From contig CM060188.1 of NCBI GenBank assembly GCA_030549335.1, positions 70,276,696 through 70,340,695 on the forward strand: 64,000 bases of DNA. Direction: 5' to 3'. The position numbers and the translations under genes were made by a program. Shown here in pieces: positions 49,275 through 59,225 of this stretch (position 1 is its first letter; every line of letters begins with the position of its first letter). Source of the DNA: Pontederia crassipes (taxonomy: Eukaryota > Streptophyta > Magnoliopsida > Commelinales > Pontederiaceae). A model generated the notes under the pieces. That model worked only from the letters and a program-made list of their open reading frames with translations. It was not told where the DNA came from and made no database searches.

Positions 49275-49620
49275 AGCCCATTATTTTGAACAGCTCCTTC
49301 CAAAAGTTGTCAATGAACCGTCCATCTTAATTGATGTTTATCTTTGGGGAAGGGCCCAACACTTCATCACATGCTCATGAATAACCCCGCAGCTTTAGTG
49401 GTAGAGCAACTTGTAGAGCCAGCGACAAAGATGACATACTTAGAGAACCAATCAATGACCACCATATTGCTACCTGCCTTTTCAGACTTGGGTAGACCCA
49501 TGATGAAGTTCATGAAAACATTTTTTCATGGTCGTTCTAGAATAGGAAGAAGTTTCAAAATTCCGTTGGGTGCTTGATTGATGCCTTTGTCTTTCTAGCA
49601 AATAAGGGATGTTTTCATAC
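49275..49620 (-). pseudogene. Integrase fragment of the older Ty3/gypsy element
   Basis: The minus strand reads LKLLPILERP, then FIMGLPKSEKAGSNMVVIDW and FSKYVIF, matching the catalytic-core entry of Ty3/gypsy integrases (the D in VVIDW corresponds to the usual VVVDRFSK). Further on, DGRFIDNFWKELFKIMG matches the DxxF...FWxELFK segment. The fragment then ends abruptly at the junction with the other element's LTR. Confidence 0.8.
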
Positions 49621-50299
49621 AAGCTTCAACATCGTATTCCATCCTTGGTCAAAAGTAATTGTCCTCGATGAGTATCAATTTTGCACGTTGACTGAGGGTG
49701 TCAGCAACGACATTCATCTTGTCGGGCTTGCACTCTAGGACGTAGTCGAACTCCATCATAAAATCTTATCACCTTGTCTGCTTTGACAATAGTTTCTTCT
49801 GCATCTCGAAGTAGTTGGTCGCATGTCTTGACATGGAACTGTGATCCGAGAAGGTACTACCACCATGTCTTCAGGCAATGGATCACTGTTGTCATCTCCT
49901 TCTCTTGAATTATGTAGAGCTGCTCGATGTTGTGAGTTTTTTACTCTCGAATGTCATAGGATGCTTCTCCTGCATAAGAACTTCATCAATAGCATAATCA
50001 AAAGTATTTTTCTATTACCCCATAAGGCTTGATGTGGTCCAGTAGGAGGAGCATCGATTCTCTCATCATGGCCTTCTTAGGGGTGTCAAACGTTTCCTAG
50101 CATGTAGGCGTCCACTTTCACTTCACAATTTTTTGAAGAAGATTCGTCAAAGGTGTTGTCACATGTGAATACCTCCTTGACAAATCACCTATAGTAGTTC
50201 GCTAGGCTAAGGAACGAACGTAGATCGAGGACCCCGCTTGGGTGGCTCCCACTCCGGCTCGAATCTTCACGCTATTCATCTTCAGCTTGTTACTTTCAA

Positions 50300-51000
50300 C
50301 GACATGTCCCAAGAAGTGCACTTTCAATTGAGCGAAGACACACTGCTCTCGCTTGACATAAATCTGATTTTATCGCAACACCTCGAACACTTATCGAATG
50401 TGCTCCTCCAAAGTGCGATTGTAGATCATGATGTTGTTGAGGTAGACAACCACGAACCTGTCAAGAAAGAGTTACAATACCTTATCCATCAATATGCAAA
50501 ATGTTGTCAAGACGTTGGTGAGGCCGAAAGGTATTACTAGAAATTTGAAGGAGCCATATCTTGTGACACATGTTATCTTCTACACATCTTCTTCAACAAT
50601 CTGAACTTGATAATAGTCCGAACGAAGATCCAACTTGGTAAATCATCTAGCATTGTCAAGTTAGTCGAACAAGTCTGTCACAAGGGGGATGGAGTACTTA
50701 TTTTTCACCATAAGCTTGTTCAACGTTTGATAGTCGATGCACATCCGTAAGGATCCATCATGTTTTCTTTGAAAGAGAATTGAGATTCCATATATAGACT
50801 TTGATGTTTGAACATATCCTGCATCCAATAGTTTGATCAGTGGCTTACAGAGTTCTGGGAGTTTCGAAGGGGCCAAAAGATAAGGAATTCCATGTGGAGC
50901 TTCGATCCTAGGACCAAGTCAATGACATGGTTCACTTTACGCTTTGGAGGCAATCGCTTTGGGAGCTCCGGGGGCATGACGTCCGCATAAGTTCTCAAAG
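50300..51000 (-). pseudogene. Reverse transcriptase fragment of the older Ty3/gypsy element
   Basis: The minus strand has LIKLLDAGYVQTSKSIYG, LRMCIDYQTLNKL and KNKYSIPLVTDLFD (50661-50876), standard Ty3/gypsy RT motifs. The catalytic box near 50425-50465 reads YLNNIMIYN instead of YLDDILIYS; both metal-binding aspartates are asparagine, so the enzyme would be inactive. The RT start is separated from upstream sequence by the MITE at 51002-51313. Confidence 0.85.
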
Positions 51001-51001
51001 G

Positions 51002-51313
51002 TTGCATTTGATACGAGAATTTGGGCTAGAACTTGCCCAAATTCTACCAAATGCGAACGATATTTTTGGTGGGCCCGACTAGAATGAAAGTTTCGATCAA
51101 CGCAATAAATGCCCCCAAGTTCTTGTGTGAAAGTTCTAACACAGATCCAAAACTTCTTACATCGCAGTCAGAACTTGACTCACCTTGTCTCGTAACCCAC
51201 GCCAAAATTTTGATTTACCAGAACTTCGTTCAAATGCTATGGTGGAACAAATCCATTTCGTCAATAAATTTTGAGAACTTTGAGAAACTAAAGTTCCCCA
51301 ATCCAAACACAGC
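51002..51313 (-). mobile_element. 312-bp MITE nested in the older Ty3/gypsy element
   Basis: The ends are imperfect inverted repeats: left TTGCATTTGATACGAGAA and, on the other strand, right GCTGTGTTTGGATTGGGGAA. Both sides are flanked by CAAAGG (50996-51001 and 51314-51319), a possible 6-bp target duplication. The interior has AAGTTCT/AGAACTT words like the element at 6556-6960. Confidence 0.65.
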
Positions 51314-51539
51314 CAAAGGTCTCAAGAACTCTAGGAGGTGTTGGAGTGGAGGGCCCCTGATTTTTCAAAATGGCGGGTGCTAGGAAAGTGTGCTCTTATT
51401 TTCGCAACCCCTTCACCACTTGCATGACAGAAGGGTCTTCTGTGTTAAATCTTCACTTGATCTCACGAAAATGTTGCAAGGTCTCTTGGAATTGAAGATG
51501 ACCATCAAATTAGTGAGCAGGATGACACATGCAGCAATG

Positions 51540-52060
51540 TGTCATAGAAAAGAGATACGTGCCACCATTTCATAATCATCTACGGGTGTCACCGTCATGT
51601 ATAAACTTTCCAACCACTTGTCAATGTGAACCTTCACTCTAGGAGAAATTTTTATGGTCGAGATGAACTTCGTGTTAACCATCTGGAACATGACGGAAGT
51701 CTTCTTTAGTGATAGTTTTAAGTTCTTAGCGGTCACTTTTGACACAAACAACTCCGATGCTCCCATGCTGATAAAGGTGTTGAAAACTTTTTTGTTCAAC
51801 TCGATGTTTGCATAAAGTTGAGCGATCGATAAAGAACCTTTGAGGTGTTGATGGTGCTAAGAACGTGCATTGAATTGAGACATGCCTTATCCTTCTTCTT
51901 CTCATCGGAGCAATAAATTCCATTGACTATCACCTTCTGCGGGCAATCTCTTGTCCATTGTGAACCTTTGCAATTAGTGACTTTCCATCCCTCTTGAATT
52001 TGTCACTATCCAGCCTCCTATTTTGGTAGCCCTTGCCCTTGTCTTAATTGCATGTATTCC
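51540..52060 (-). pseudogene. Protease and gag C-terminal fragment of the older Ty3/gypsy element
   Basis: On the minus strand a stretch with FISMGASELFVSKVTAKNL resembles the retropepsin entry (usual form IDSGASHNFIS), but the catalytic aspartate of D-S/T-G is not present in this copy. Upstream, the region near 51930-52060 is basic and may be a decayed zinc-knuckle segment. Confidence 0.55.
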
Positions 52061-53019
52061 TCCTTGAGACTTGAATTTCTCTTCCCTACCATCGCCTTTG
52101 TCCGAGGGCTTTGGTGGTGTGGCGCTCATCTTGGCATACTCCACGAGCGATTCAATAGCGAATACTAGCGAGTAGAGGTTGCGACAATTTCAACATATCA
52201 AACCCTTGATAAAGATCGCTAACAACATATCTTCGTCCACTTAAGAATTTTGTAATCAAAGCTCAATGAACTTTTTCAGAACTCCTTCAATGTGCCCGTT
52301 TGGTTAATATTGAACAACGTAATCTTGACCTCCAATTTCGGCTTGACAGACAAAAAATAGTTGATAGATTGCCTTCTAACTTGTCTCATTTTTCAATGGA
52401 ATCAACGTTACCACATTCTACATCATCGCAGTGGCATCGCTACCATAAGATCGTCGCATCTTGCAAGTAGAAAGACACGATCTTCACCATCCTCACTTCT
52501 GAGGTCTTATCGATTTTATTATTCTTTGTCGCTGTTTGACAAAATTAATTGGCAGGTGGACTAGCTTTGGCACATCGATTCTTGCTTCATATGGGGCGAA
52601 TGTTTCAGGACGTCACCCATCTCCATAGCGTTGTCTAAGCTCTTCTCGAAAGGTCTTGAGCTCCTCATCCCTAACATGCCTCATGCTTGTGAGTCTATTG
52701 TCCAAGGACTCCCTCATATTCATGATTGCTGCCTCCATGAACTCAAGCCATTCATAGAGCGGCATAATCTCATCTCACACCATCATGATGTCCACTTACT
52801 TCTCCAACTCCCGCTCATGTGTTGCGAGTTGTCTTGCATTTGCTAACATCCAATTGGAATTGTCTGAGTCGTTGCTCGAAGGCGATCATGACGTCCTTTG
52901 ATCGGGCCCGCCCTCACACTTGGTGACCCTTTTTGGTGCGATAGGATCTTAGGTCATATCCGACTTTGACATCATTTCTTTTTTATCATCAAACACTAAA
53001 CTGACTGGTCTCAAGAAAG

Positions 53020-53033
53020 TTGCTCTGATGCCA
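53020..53033 (-). other. Primer binding site of the older Ty3/gypsy element
   Basis: The minus strand reads TGGCATCAGAGCAA, one base from the TGGTATCAGAGC complement of initiator methionine tRNA used by most plant LTR elements. It lies 3 bases inside the LTR end at 53037. Confidence 0.8.
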
Positions 53034-53511
53034 TCTTGTCATGGGAGCATTTTTTCTTCCGATCGACCCATGTGGCATCTAGACGTGTCCACAGTCTAAA
53101 CAAGCTCTTTTGATGCACTTTGCAGAAGCTTTGTTTTGTCACTTGCTAAATGCCCTGACTTTTTGGATGTTTGATCCCGAGCGGACATTTTGACAGACAC
53201 GTTTGCGAACAACCGGGAGCCTAGGTGGAACACTCACCTCTGGGACGCTTTTTGTGGATTGCGACACCACGTTTGAGGCTCGATGTTAAATTTTGGGAAG
53301 TCTTAAAATCTTTGTTGAGTTCTTTTTTAAATAGAATGATTATAAAGACTTCGAAAGAGACTAGAGGGTCTCCCTTATTATACCATTGTTTCTTTCGAAT
53401 GGTAGATTTGTGACATATGATGTGAAAGATAAGCTAGGGGGTGTACTTTTATGGAGTGTATATTATAAGATTATCATCACATATCAATCTAAGCCTGACT
53501 TACGAAAGTGC

Positions 53512-53917
53512 TCTTAAATAAAAAAAAAGTGGATTGGCCGCTTGGCGGCATGCAAACTTTTTTAAATTATAAAAATTCATTGTGACCGTCATGGCCGCCG
53601 AAACCTTTCGACGGTTGCCACCGTCGGAACTTTTTGACGGTGGCGACCGCCAGAACGTTTTGACGGTGGCGACCATCGAAATATTTCGATGGTGGCGGCC
53701 GCCAGAATGCTTTGACGGTTGCGACCGCCGAAGTTTTACGATAGTTACAACCATCGAAACTTTCGACGAATTTTTTCGAACCGTCAAAATTCATTTTGCG
53801 ACGCCCTCTTTTTCGACAGAACTAATCCGTCGGTAAATCCGTCGAAAACGTTTCCGACGGTTTCTTTCGATTTTCCGATGGACGAAGCCGTCGAAAAAAA
53901 ACATTTTTCTTGTAGTG
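53512..53917 (-). mobile_element. One terminus of a CACTA (En/Spm-type) transposon
   Basis: The outer end, read on the minus strand from 53917, is CACTACAAGAAAAATG, a standard plant CACTA terminal repeat. Inside it are at least ten copies of a ~12-25 bp subterminal repeat built on TTCGACGG/CCGTCGAAA, in both orientations, where CACTA transposase normally binds. The second terminus and any transposase gene are missing; the fragment meets the old LTR at about 53511. Confidence 0.85.
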
Positions 53918-54724
53918 ATGGAAATTTAAAAAGATGATTTGATAGATAAATTTTAATGGGAGTTTGGATAAAAAGTAAGAACTAAGAATATAATTTATTA
54001 TTTTAAAAATTATAAAATTATAATAAATAAATAAATTATATGTATTTATTTATTTAAACTTTACGTAAATCCTAAGATCCAAATATAATATATTTTTTCT
54101 AAAAGTAATTGAACATTTTAATTAATAAAATTCTATTATAATAAATATAATATTATACATAAGATTTATATTAATTTTATTTATTCAATATTATAATATA
54201 ACAAATATAATGAATATAATGTTACATCAATTTGGTTAATTAATATGCATTTTTTGTAATTTTATTATACTATAATATAATGCTAAGCAAAATATTTCAA
54301 CTATTAATAAAATATTTTTTACTTATGAGAATTAAATATTTTTAATTAATAAAATATTTATAAGCTAAATAATAATATATTAATAAATATTATATATTAA
54401 AAATAATTAATTGAAAATAAAAAAGGAAAGAAGACAAAAAAATAAAAAGAAAAAAATGTCTCAAGTTCTTGCTGGAAGCAAGATTCGAACAACTCACGTG
54501 AGTTGTCGTCATATGTCCTGCTTGATAGAATGTAGACAAGTTCTGCGGCCCAAATGATTGGAAGTAAATTAATTTATCAAATCACATTTTCACTTCTCAT
54601 GTTATTTTTGTTATATTACTTTTGAGCTTTGATTTAATATGATTTCTCATAAGAACATTTTTTAGTATAAACATGCCACGTGCCATATATGTATACGTAT
54701 ATATCGAAACTATTACATTACGGG
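53918..54724. other. AT-rich intergenic DNA
   Basis: No gene is visible. Bases 54465-54560 include a GCAAGATTCGAAC word like a tRNA T-arm but with no tRNA fold around it. The AT-rich part (53940-54430) may be another decayed non-autonomous transposon. Confidence 0.4.
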
Positions 54725-55232
54725 TTGTTCGATGGTTTCTCCTAAGTTCATATTAGTTCGGTTTTATTTGGTTAAAGTTAAATTTGATGATGAGAGTTGA
54801 TGCGATATGAAAAAGATAAATTTTTGGTGAATTTTAAATTTAAAATAATTATTATAATTATGAATTATAATTTTATTATTAATTAAAATAAAATTATAAA
54901 TTTAAAAATTTTTATGGGAAAAAATTTGTTAAAAGTATAGTATTTAAATATAAAAAATCATTTTAAATAATTATATTTAATGAAATATTTAATTTTTTAA
55001 TAAAATAATAAGTAATAAATAATATTATATTAATCCATTATTATGAATATTTTATATTTATTAGATAATTTATTTTATTAAGATTATTGTATGAGAGAAA
55101 AGAAAAAAAAAGAAAATGAATTGAAAAAAATAAAATGTCGTGTCAAAACAAAAATGGGGACAATGTTTGACATAATCGGACGAAACAAAGGTGTCATTTA
55201 GTCCGCTTCTGCAAACAAACGATCCCAAATAT
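54725..55232. mobile_element. ~510-bp AT-rich non-autonomous transposon, copy 2
   Basis: Its internal phrases are collinear with the copy at 40290-40825. The left end has GTTGTTCGATGG and the right end, on the other strand, TTTGGGATCGTTTGTTTGC, giving imperfect inverted termini. A short (AT)n run at 55230-55250 follows. Confidence 0.6.
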
Positions 55233-55369
55233 ATATATATATATATATATTAGTTTATAATATAATTTATGTTATATTTATCGAAGCTAAATAATAATAA
55301 TAATAACAATAATAATAATTATAATTATAATATTTAACCCCAATGCAACTGTTCTAAAATCTAAATCGG

Positions 55370-55553
55370 CAGGGAATCCCTAGCCTGGTTCCGTCCGGGG
55401 CAATCTCATGCGCGGCAGATTTCAGATGCCGGACACTCCCCATTGGTGACCTCCTCCGATCAGAACTGACGCCATCGACGACACCTTTCGGCTTCCGGCT
55501 TCGACCTCTCCGGCTCGCAGGCGACCTTTCGACTGTGTTTTCAACTACACGAG
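55370..55553 (+). promoter_or_regulatory. Probable SDHAF1 5' untranslated exon
   Basis: A GC-rich block without a conserved ORF ends in CACGAG|GTTTGA, a possible splice donor at 55554. The matching acceptor, AAATGCAG, is at 56803-56810, just before the coding start. An intron of about 1.25 kb in the 5' untranslated region is inferred from this. Confidence 0.5.
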
Positions 55554-56509
55554 GTTTGATCTTTTGTCTCTAATACTTGATGGCTTGATCTTAATAATGC
55601 GGCTCCCCTCCTCCTCCCATTGCTCTCATCGACGATATCTCTCGGGACTCCAGCTCTCCTTACAAGCGAGCGACGTGTGAGTTAACGATGAGGATTTAGG
55701 AGGTGACGAGGCCTGGAGGGCTGCTGGGACATTGGGTGTTGGCGGTTGAGTTAACAAGTTCACCGGCTTTGACCTTTGACCTTTGCACTCTAATCACCAT
55801 TGGCAAAAGCTTATCCAGTTATCTTTGTCCCGCCTGTTAACAGATTATTTTGATCACCTCTTTCCTATCTAGATGTGTGTGTGTTAATTAACTAACCATT
55901 TTCTATTTCTGATGCCGATTATTTATATCAATAATTTATATTATGATTGCTTGATTTTAATTTGTCCCTGCATATGTTTAACGGCAATAAGGCTGGTACT
56001 AACAGCTGAGACCCCCAGGAGGTAATTGCAATCAGCTCTTATTAAGTCGTTGGTTGCATGGCTTATCTTTGTCAACTGTTTTTAAAAGGGAATCTGCACA
56101 TATGGTTTCTCTATGCGAAAGTATAATTTCTGTTTTTGTTTCTGAACTGCCTTTTCCCATGTTTCTTTCCGTTGGTATTGAAATGCAAACTGTCCCAACT
56201 TTGTCCTTTATGTTGTAAGGCTTGTTTATCTGTTCCATCAAACTTGTTTGTTCTTCACCTTCTTAGATTTTTGTGGCCAGTTGTTGTATACCATTGGCTT
56301 CATGTCATCGCAGTGCATGTTATGGGATAATGTGAAGCATTGTTGTATTTTTTTGGATTTCCCTTTCATTGGAATGTTTCTCGTTGATTAGAAAGTTTTA
56401 TGTGAAAATGCATTCTGCTGAAGACCATGATCTGGTTCTGTCTTGTCAAATGTTTGGCTTTGCTAAGAGTATAAACTTTCCTATGTTTTTCTTTTAAAAA
56501 ATATATAAT

Positions 56510-56700
56510 AATTTATTCCTGGTTCCGTTCTTGGCTTCCGGGTCCGGACTGGTCCTGGTACCGTCCGAATATTGTACCGGCAGGGACCAGTACCAGTACT
56601 GGTTCCAAAAATTCCAGATCTGGCAGAAACTGGGCCAGAACTGTATCGAGGTTGACCTGGACTCAAACCCTGTTCTACGCTGGCCTATCAATGATAGAAG
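56510..56700. repeat. GC-rich foldback segment inside the SDHAF1 5' intron
   Basis: The words GGTCCGGACTGGTCC, GGTACCG, CCGGCAGGGACC and GTACCAGTACTGG overlap in both orientations, so the segment can form hairpins. The composition stands out from the AT-rich intron and resembles a small insertion related to the CGGTCC-rich element at 4.4-5.2 kb. Confidence 0.45.
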
Positions 56701-56822
56701 TCCTTTAAGTTCTACTTTAGTTTTATTATGTCATCAAATGACTTATTTTAGGGTCTGTTGATATCTTAGTGTACTTAAGAGTTGATTAATAGTATTTGCA
56801 AAATGCAGCTTGGTATAGCAAT

Positions 56823-57143
56823 ATGTCAGGCTCTGGTCCAAGACTTTCTGGCATGCAAAAACAAGTTTTGGGGCTATACAGAGGTTTTCTTCGAGCAGCT
56901 CGTCTGAAAGCCCCTGATGACCGCCATAAAATTGAATGTATTGTTTCAGAAGAGTTTCGCCAAAATGCAAAAAATGTGGACCGCAAGAATTTTATTTACA
57001 TTGAGTATTTGCTCCGACGAGGAAAGAAGCAGCTTGAGCAACTCAAGAATAATGAGACACTCACTCTATCTACTGTCAGTGTATGCTTATATCTTTCTTT
57101 GCTTCTTTCCTCTGATTATTCCCTTAACACATTATATCAGTGA
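56823..57143 (+). CDS. SDHAF1: Succinate dehydrogenase assembly factor 1 (LYR protein)
   Basis: SDHAF1 is a small mitochondrial matrix protein of the LYR family that helps put iron-sulfur clusters into the SDH2 subunit of complex II. The ORF reads MSGSGPRLSGMQKQVLGLYR, with the LYR motif at residues 18-20 in the first helix, then GFLRAARLKAPDDRHKIECI, and NVDRKNFIYIEYLLRRGKKQ, all matching plant SDHAF1. The start at 56823 was chosen because family similarity begins there; the frame is open nine codons upstream, across a splice acceptor. Residues 1-87 fit the family. The last 19 residues (CLYLSLLLSSDYSLNTLYQ) look like intron read-through, since a GT donor-like site follows ACTGTCAGT at about 57079. 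The true C-terminus may be in a later exon or just after residue 86. Confidence 0.85.
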   Translation: MSGSGPRLSGMQKQVLGLYRGFLRAARLKAPDDRHKIECIVSEEFRQNAKNVDRKNFIYIEYLLRRGKKQLEQLKNNETLTLSTVSVCLYLSLLLSSDYSLNTLYQ

Positions 57144-59225
57144 AGCAGTTTGAGTTAGAAACTAATCACTTTGTTTTTATTTGAAGAAACAAGCAATATG
57201 ATATTACTTTTAACATGTCATTGAAAACAAGTTTTTTTGTCATTTTTAGTAGTGAAAGAAGTAAACATACTTATTAATGCTCTAACATGTTTCCTATACT
57301 GTCTATCTATTTGCTAGCTTAATGCTTCAGACGCAAGTTCCAAAGAACCTTAGCTACCTGCGTCAGTTGTATCTGATCATGGCAAGTGATATATCAATTT
57401 TCTGGACATTTATCTGTTTGATTCACAACAAGATCCCTTGGATAGATGGGTGAGGTATTAACTCCAACTATGTAATTCTGTATTGATGTTTCAAGTTCTT
57501 GTTAGCTTATTCTTGGATGGTAGACTCTCTATTTATATTTGCTGAAAGTATGAACTAGAAATAATTTTGTGGGCTCATGTCCTTCAAAAATGGGAGATTA
57601 GATATTGAAATGTGTTGTAAATTGCATCATTTTGTTGTATCTATCTTCAGTGTACTGGTTCCATATTGTTTCAAGTTCTTGGTTTGCTCTTTTCATGCAG
57701 AATTTCTTAGACAGTCAATTGATTCTTTACTTCTCTTGAGCGCTTTGATGTTGCTCTACGTAAAGCATTCCCCCAGTTGATTCTTTATGATAATCATCAT
57801 CCTAAGAAGGTTCTAGTGTAATGAAAAATGAAGATCGAACTATCCCTCCAATAGGAAGATCCATTAATCCTTTTGTATCTCAGAGTGTCAAGTGCACAAA
57901 TATTTGCACCCTTTTGGCTTTTGTGGTATTTTCCATTGCTTTGTTCCAGCATTCCTTCAAGAAGAGTTCCATAACATGAATTAGTCAACAGCGCCTCATA
58001 TTTTGCTTTTCTCAGATTTGTCTAATGTTCTATTTTTCTTTTCATTAATTGTTAAGGATAGTGGCAACTAAACTTTCTGCAAACACATCGTAACCTCTTT
58101 GATGCTGTTGTTACCTCTTTGATTTTCTTTTTTACATGCTGTTGTTACAGCTAGTGTTGCTGAAGAATGACAATGTGAAATAAAAAATCCAAGATTATGT
58201 GTTCCTGCAGATCCAGCGTCCAACCCATCGCCTGAAACATGCAGAGCAAGCATATTCCCCTGCATACACTTGTGCAATTCTTTCAATTTGATAATGGCTT
58301 CCCACTGATGTATGTAGTCGTTATATGTGATCTATTATTTGTAGTGATCGACTTAAGAAATAAGAGTAGTGCTTGATAAACTACATTAATCTGTATAATT
58401 TTTCTTGAAACTTGATGTTACGATTGACAAATCTGTAGCAATAAGATATATCTTAGTCGAGAAAGAAAGTGAGAAAATTTAACGTCAGTTTGCTTCCTTT
58501 GCAGTCCTACAATGATATATCATTACATATGAGCGAAAACATAAATTTCTTTGGTGGTAGCACAAGCATAAACTAAATCTGGAAGATTATCCAGCTCATC
58601 CTACTGGAATTTAAAGTTCAACGAGCTGACTTTTATCTTGCAATTTAGTGCCGCATGTGATCTAAAGATGAACTTTGGGCTGAGCCGGACGGCCGGGCAA
58701 GTTTACAGACTCATCCGAGTTCTCTACCGGGCCGTTTGGTTTGCGAATAGGGCAGTCGGAATAAGTTCAAATATTCGGATGAATAGATAGTGCATGTGAT
58801 AGGTCAATCAATCTGAGGTGCCGTTTGGTTCTTCATAGAATAAGTTTACCCCTGTTAAATTACAAATGCCTAATAGGATTAAACACATATTGGACGTCGT
58901 CCTATTCCATTATATACTTGCGGAATTTTCTTGGGCAATCTCAGAACGGTTCCAAAATGGTCCGGTTTTTTCTTAGCTACTTAATTCCAATGCTGGAAAA
59001 TTCCAGCAAGTTAAGTTCAACCAGGATGAATCAAAACATAACAAATTTATAAAAAATAATAAAATATGAATAAAATTAACATACATTATATCTCTAGCTT
59101 CAGCGTGCCAATTTCCCTCTTTCTTTGTACCAGAGAGAAAATTTAACCAATTCAAAGAATAATATTTTTTAATCTAAAAAAGAAGTCACGAGCGACAGTC
59201 CTTCGTAACAAAAACGAAAAAAAAA
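57144..59225. other. SDHAF1 3' region and intergenic DNA
   Basis: This may contain 3' untranslated exons of SDHAF1, for example after the acceptor-like CTTCAG at about 57331. No second conserved ORF is seen. CCGTTTGGT words at about 58732 and 58821 suggest small MITE remnants. A short phrase, ACCTCTTTGAT plus CTGTTGTTAC, is repeated at 58090-58147. Confidence 0.45.

Larger units (their letters stand above)
49273..53486 (-). mobile_element. Decayed Ty3/gypsy retrotransposon, minus strand, truncated in integrase
   Basis: Reading on the minus strand: a probable LTR (53486 to 53037, about 450 bp, TGATATG to TGACA), primer binding site 53033-53020, gag region (about 52990-51930), protease (about 51800-51540), reverse transcriptase (about 51000-50300), RNase H, and integrase down to 49273. 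The integrase is cut after FKIMG by the LTR of the younger element. Many stops and shifts show it is old. Confidence 0.85.

Noticed and set aside
49344..53413. Plus-strand ORFs of 60-116 aa between 49 and 53 kb
   Set aside because: They overlap minus-strand gag-pol sequence of the old Ty3/gypsy element or the MITE within it.
54478..54500. GCAAGATTCGAAC as part of a tRNA gene
   Set aside because: No acceptor stem, D arm or anticodon arm can be folded around it.
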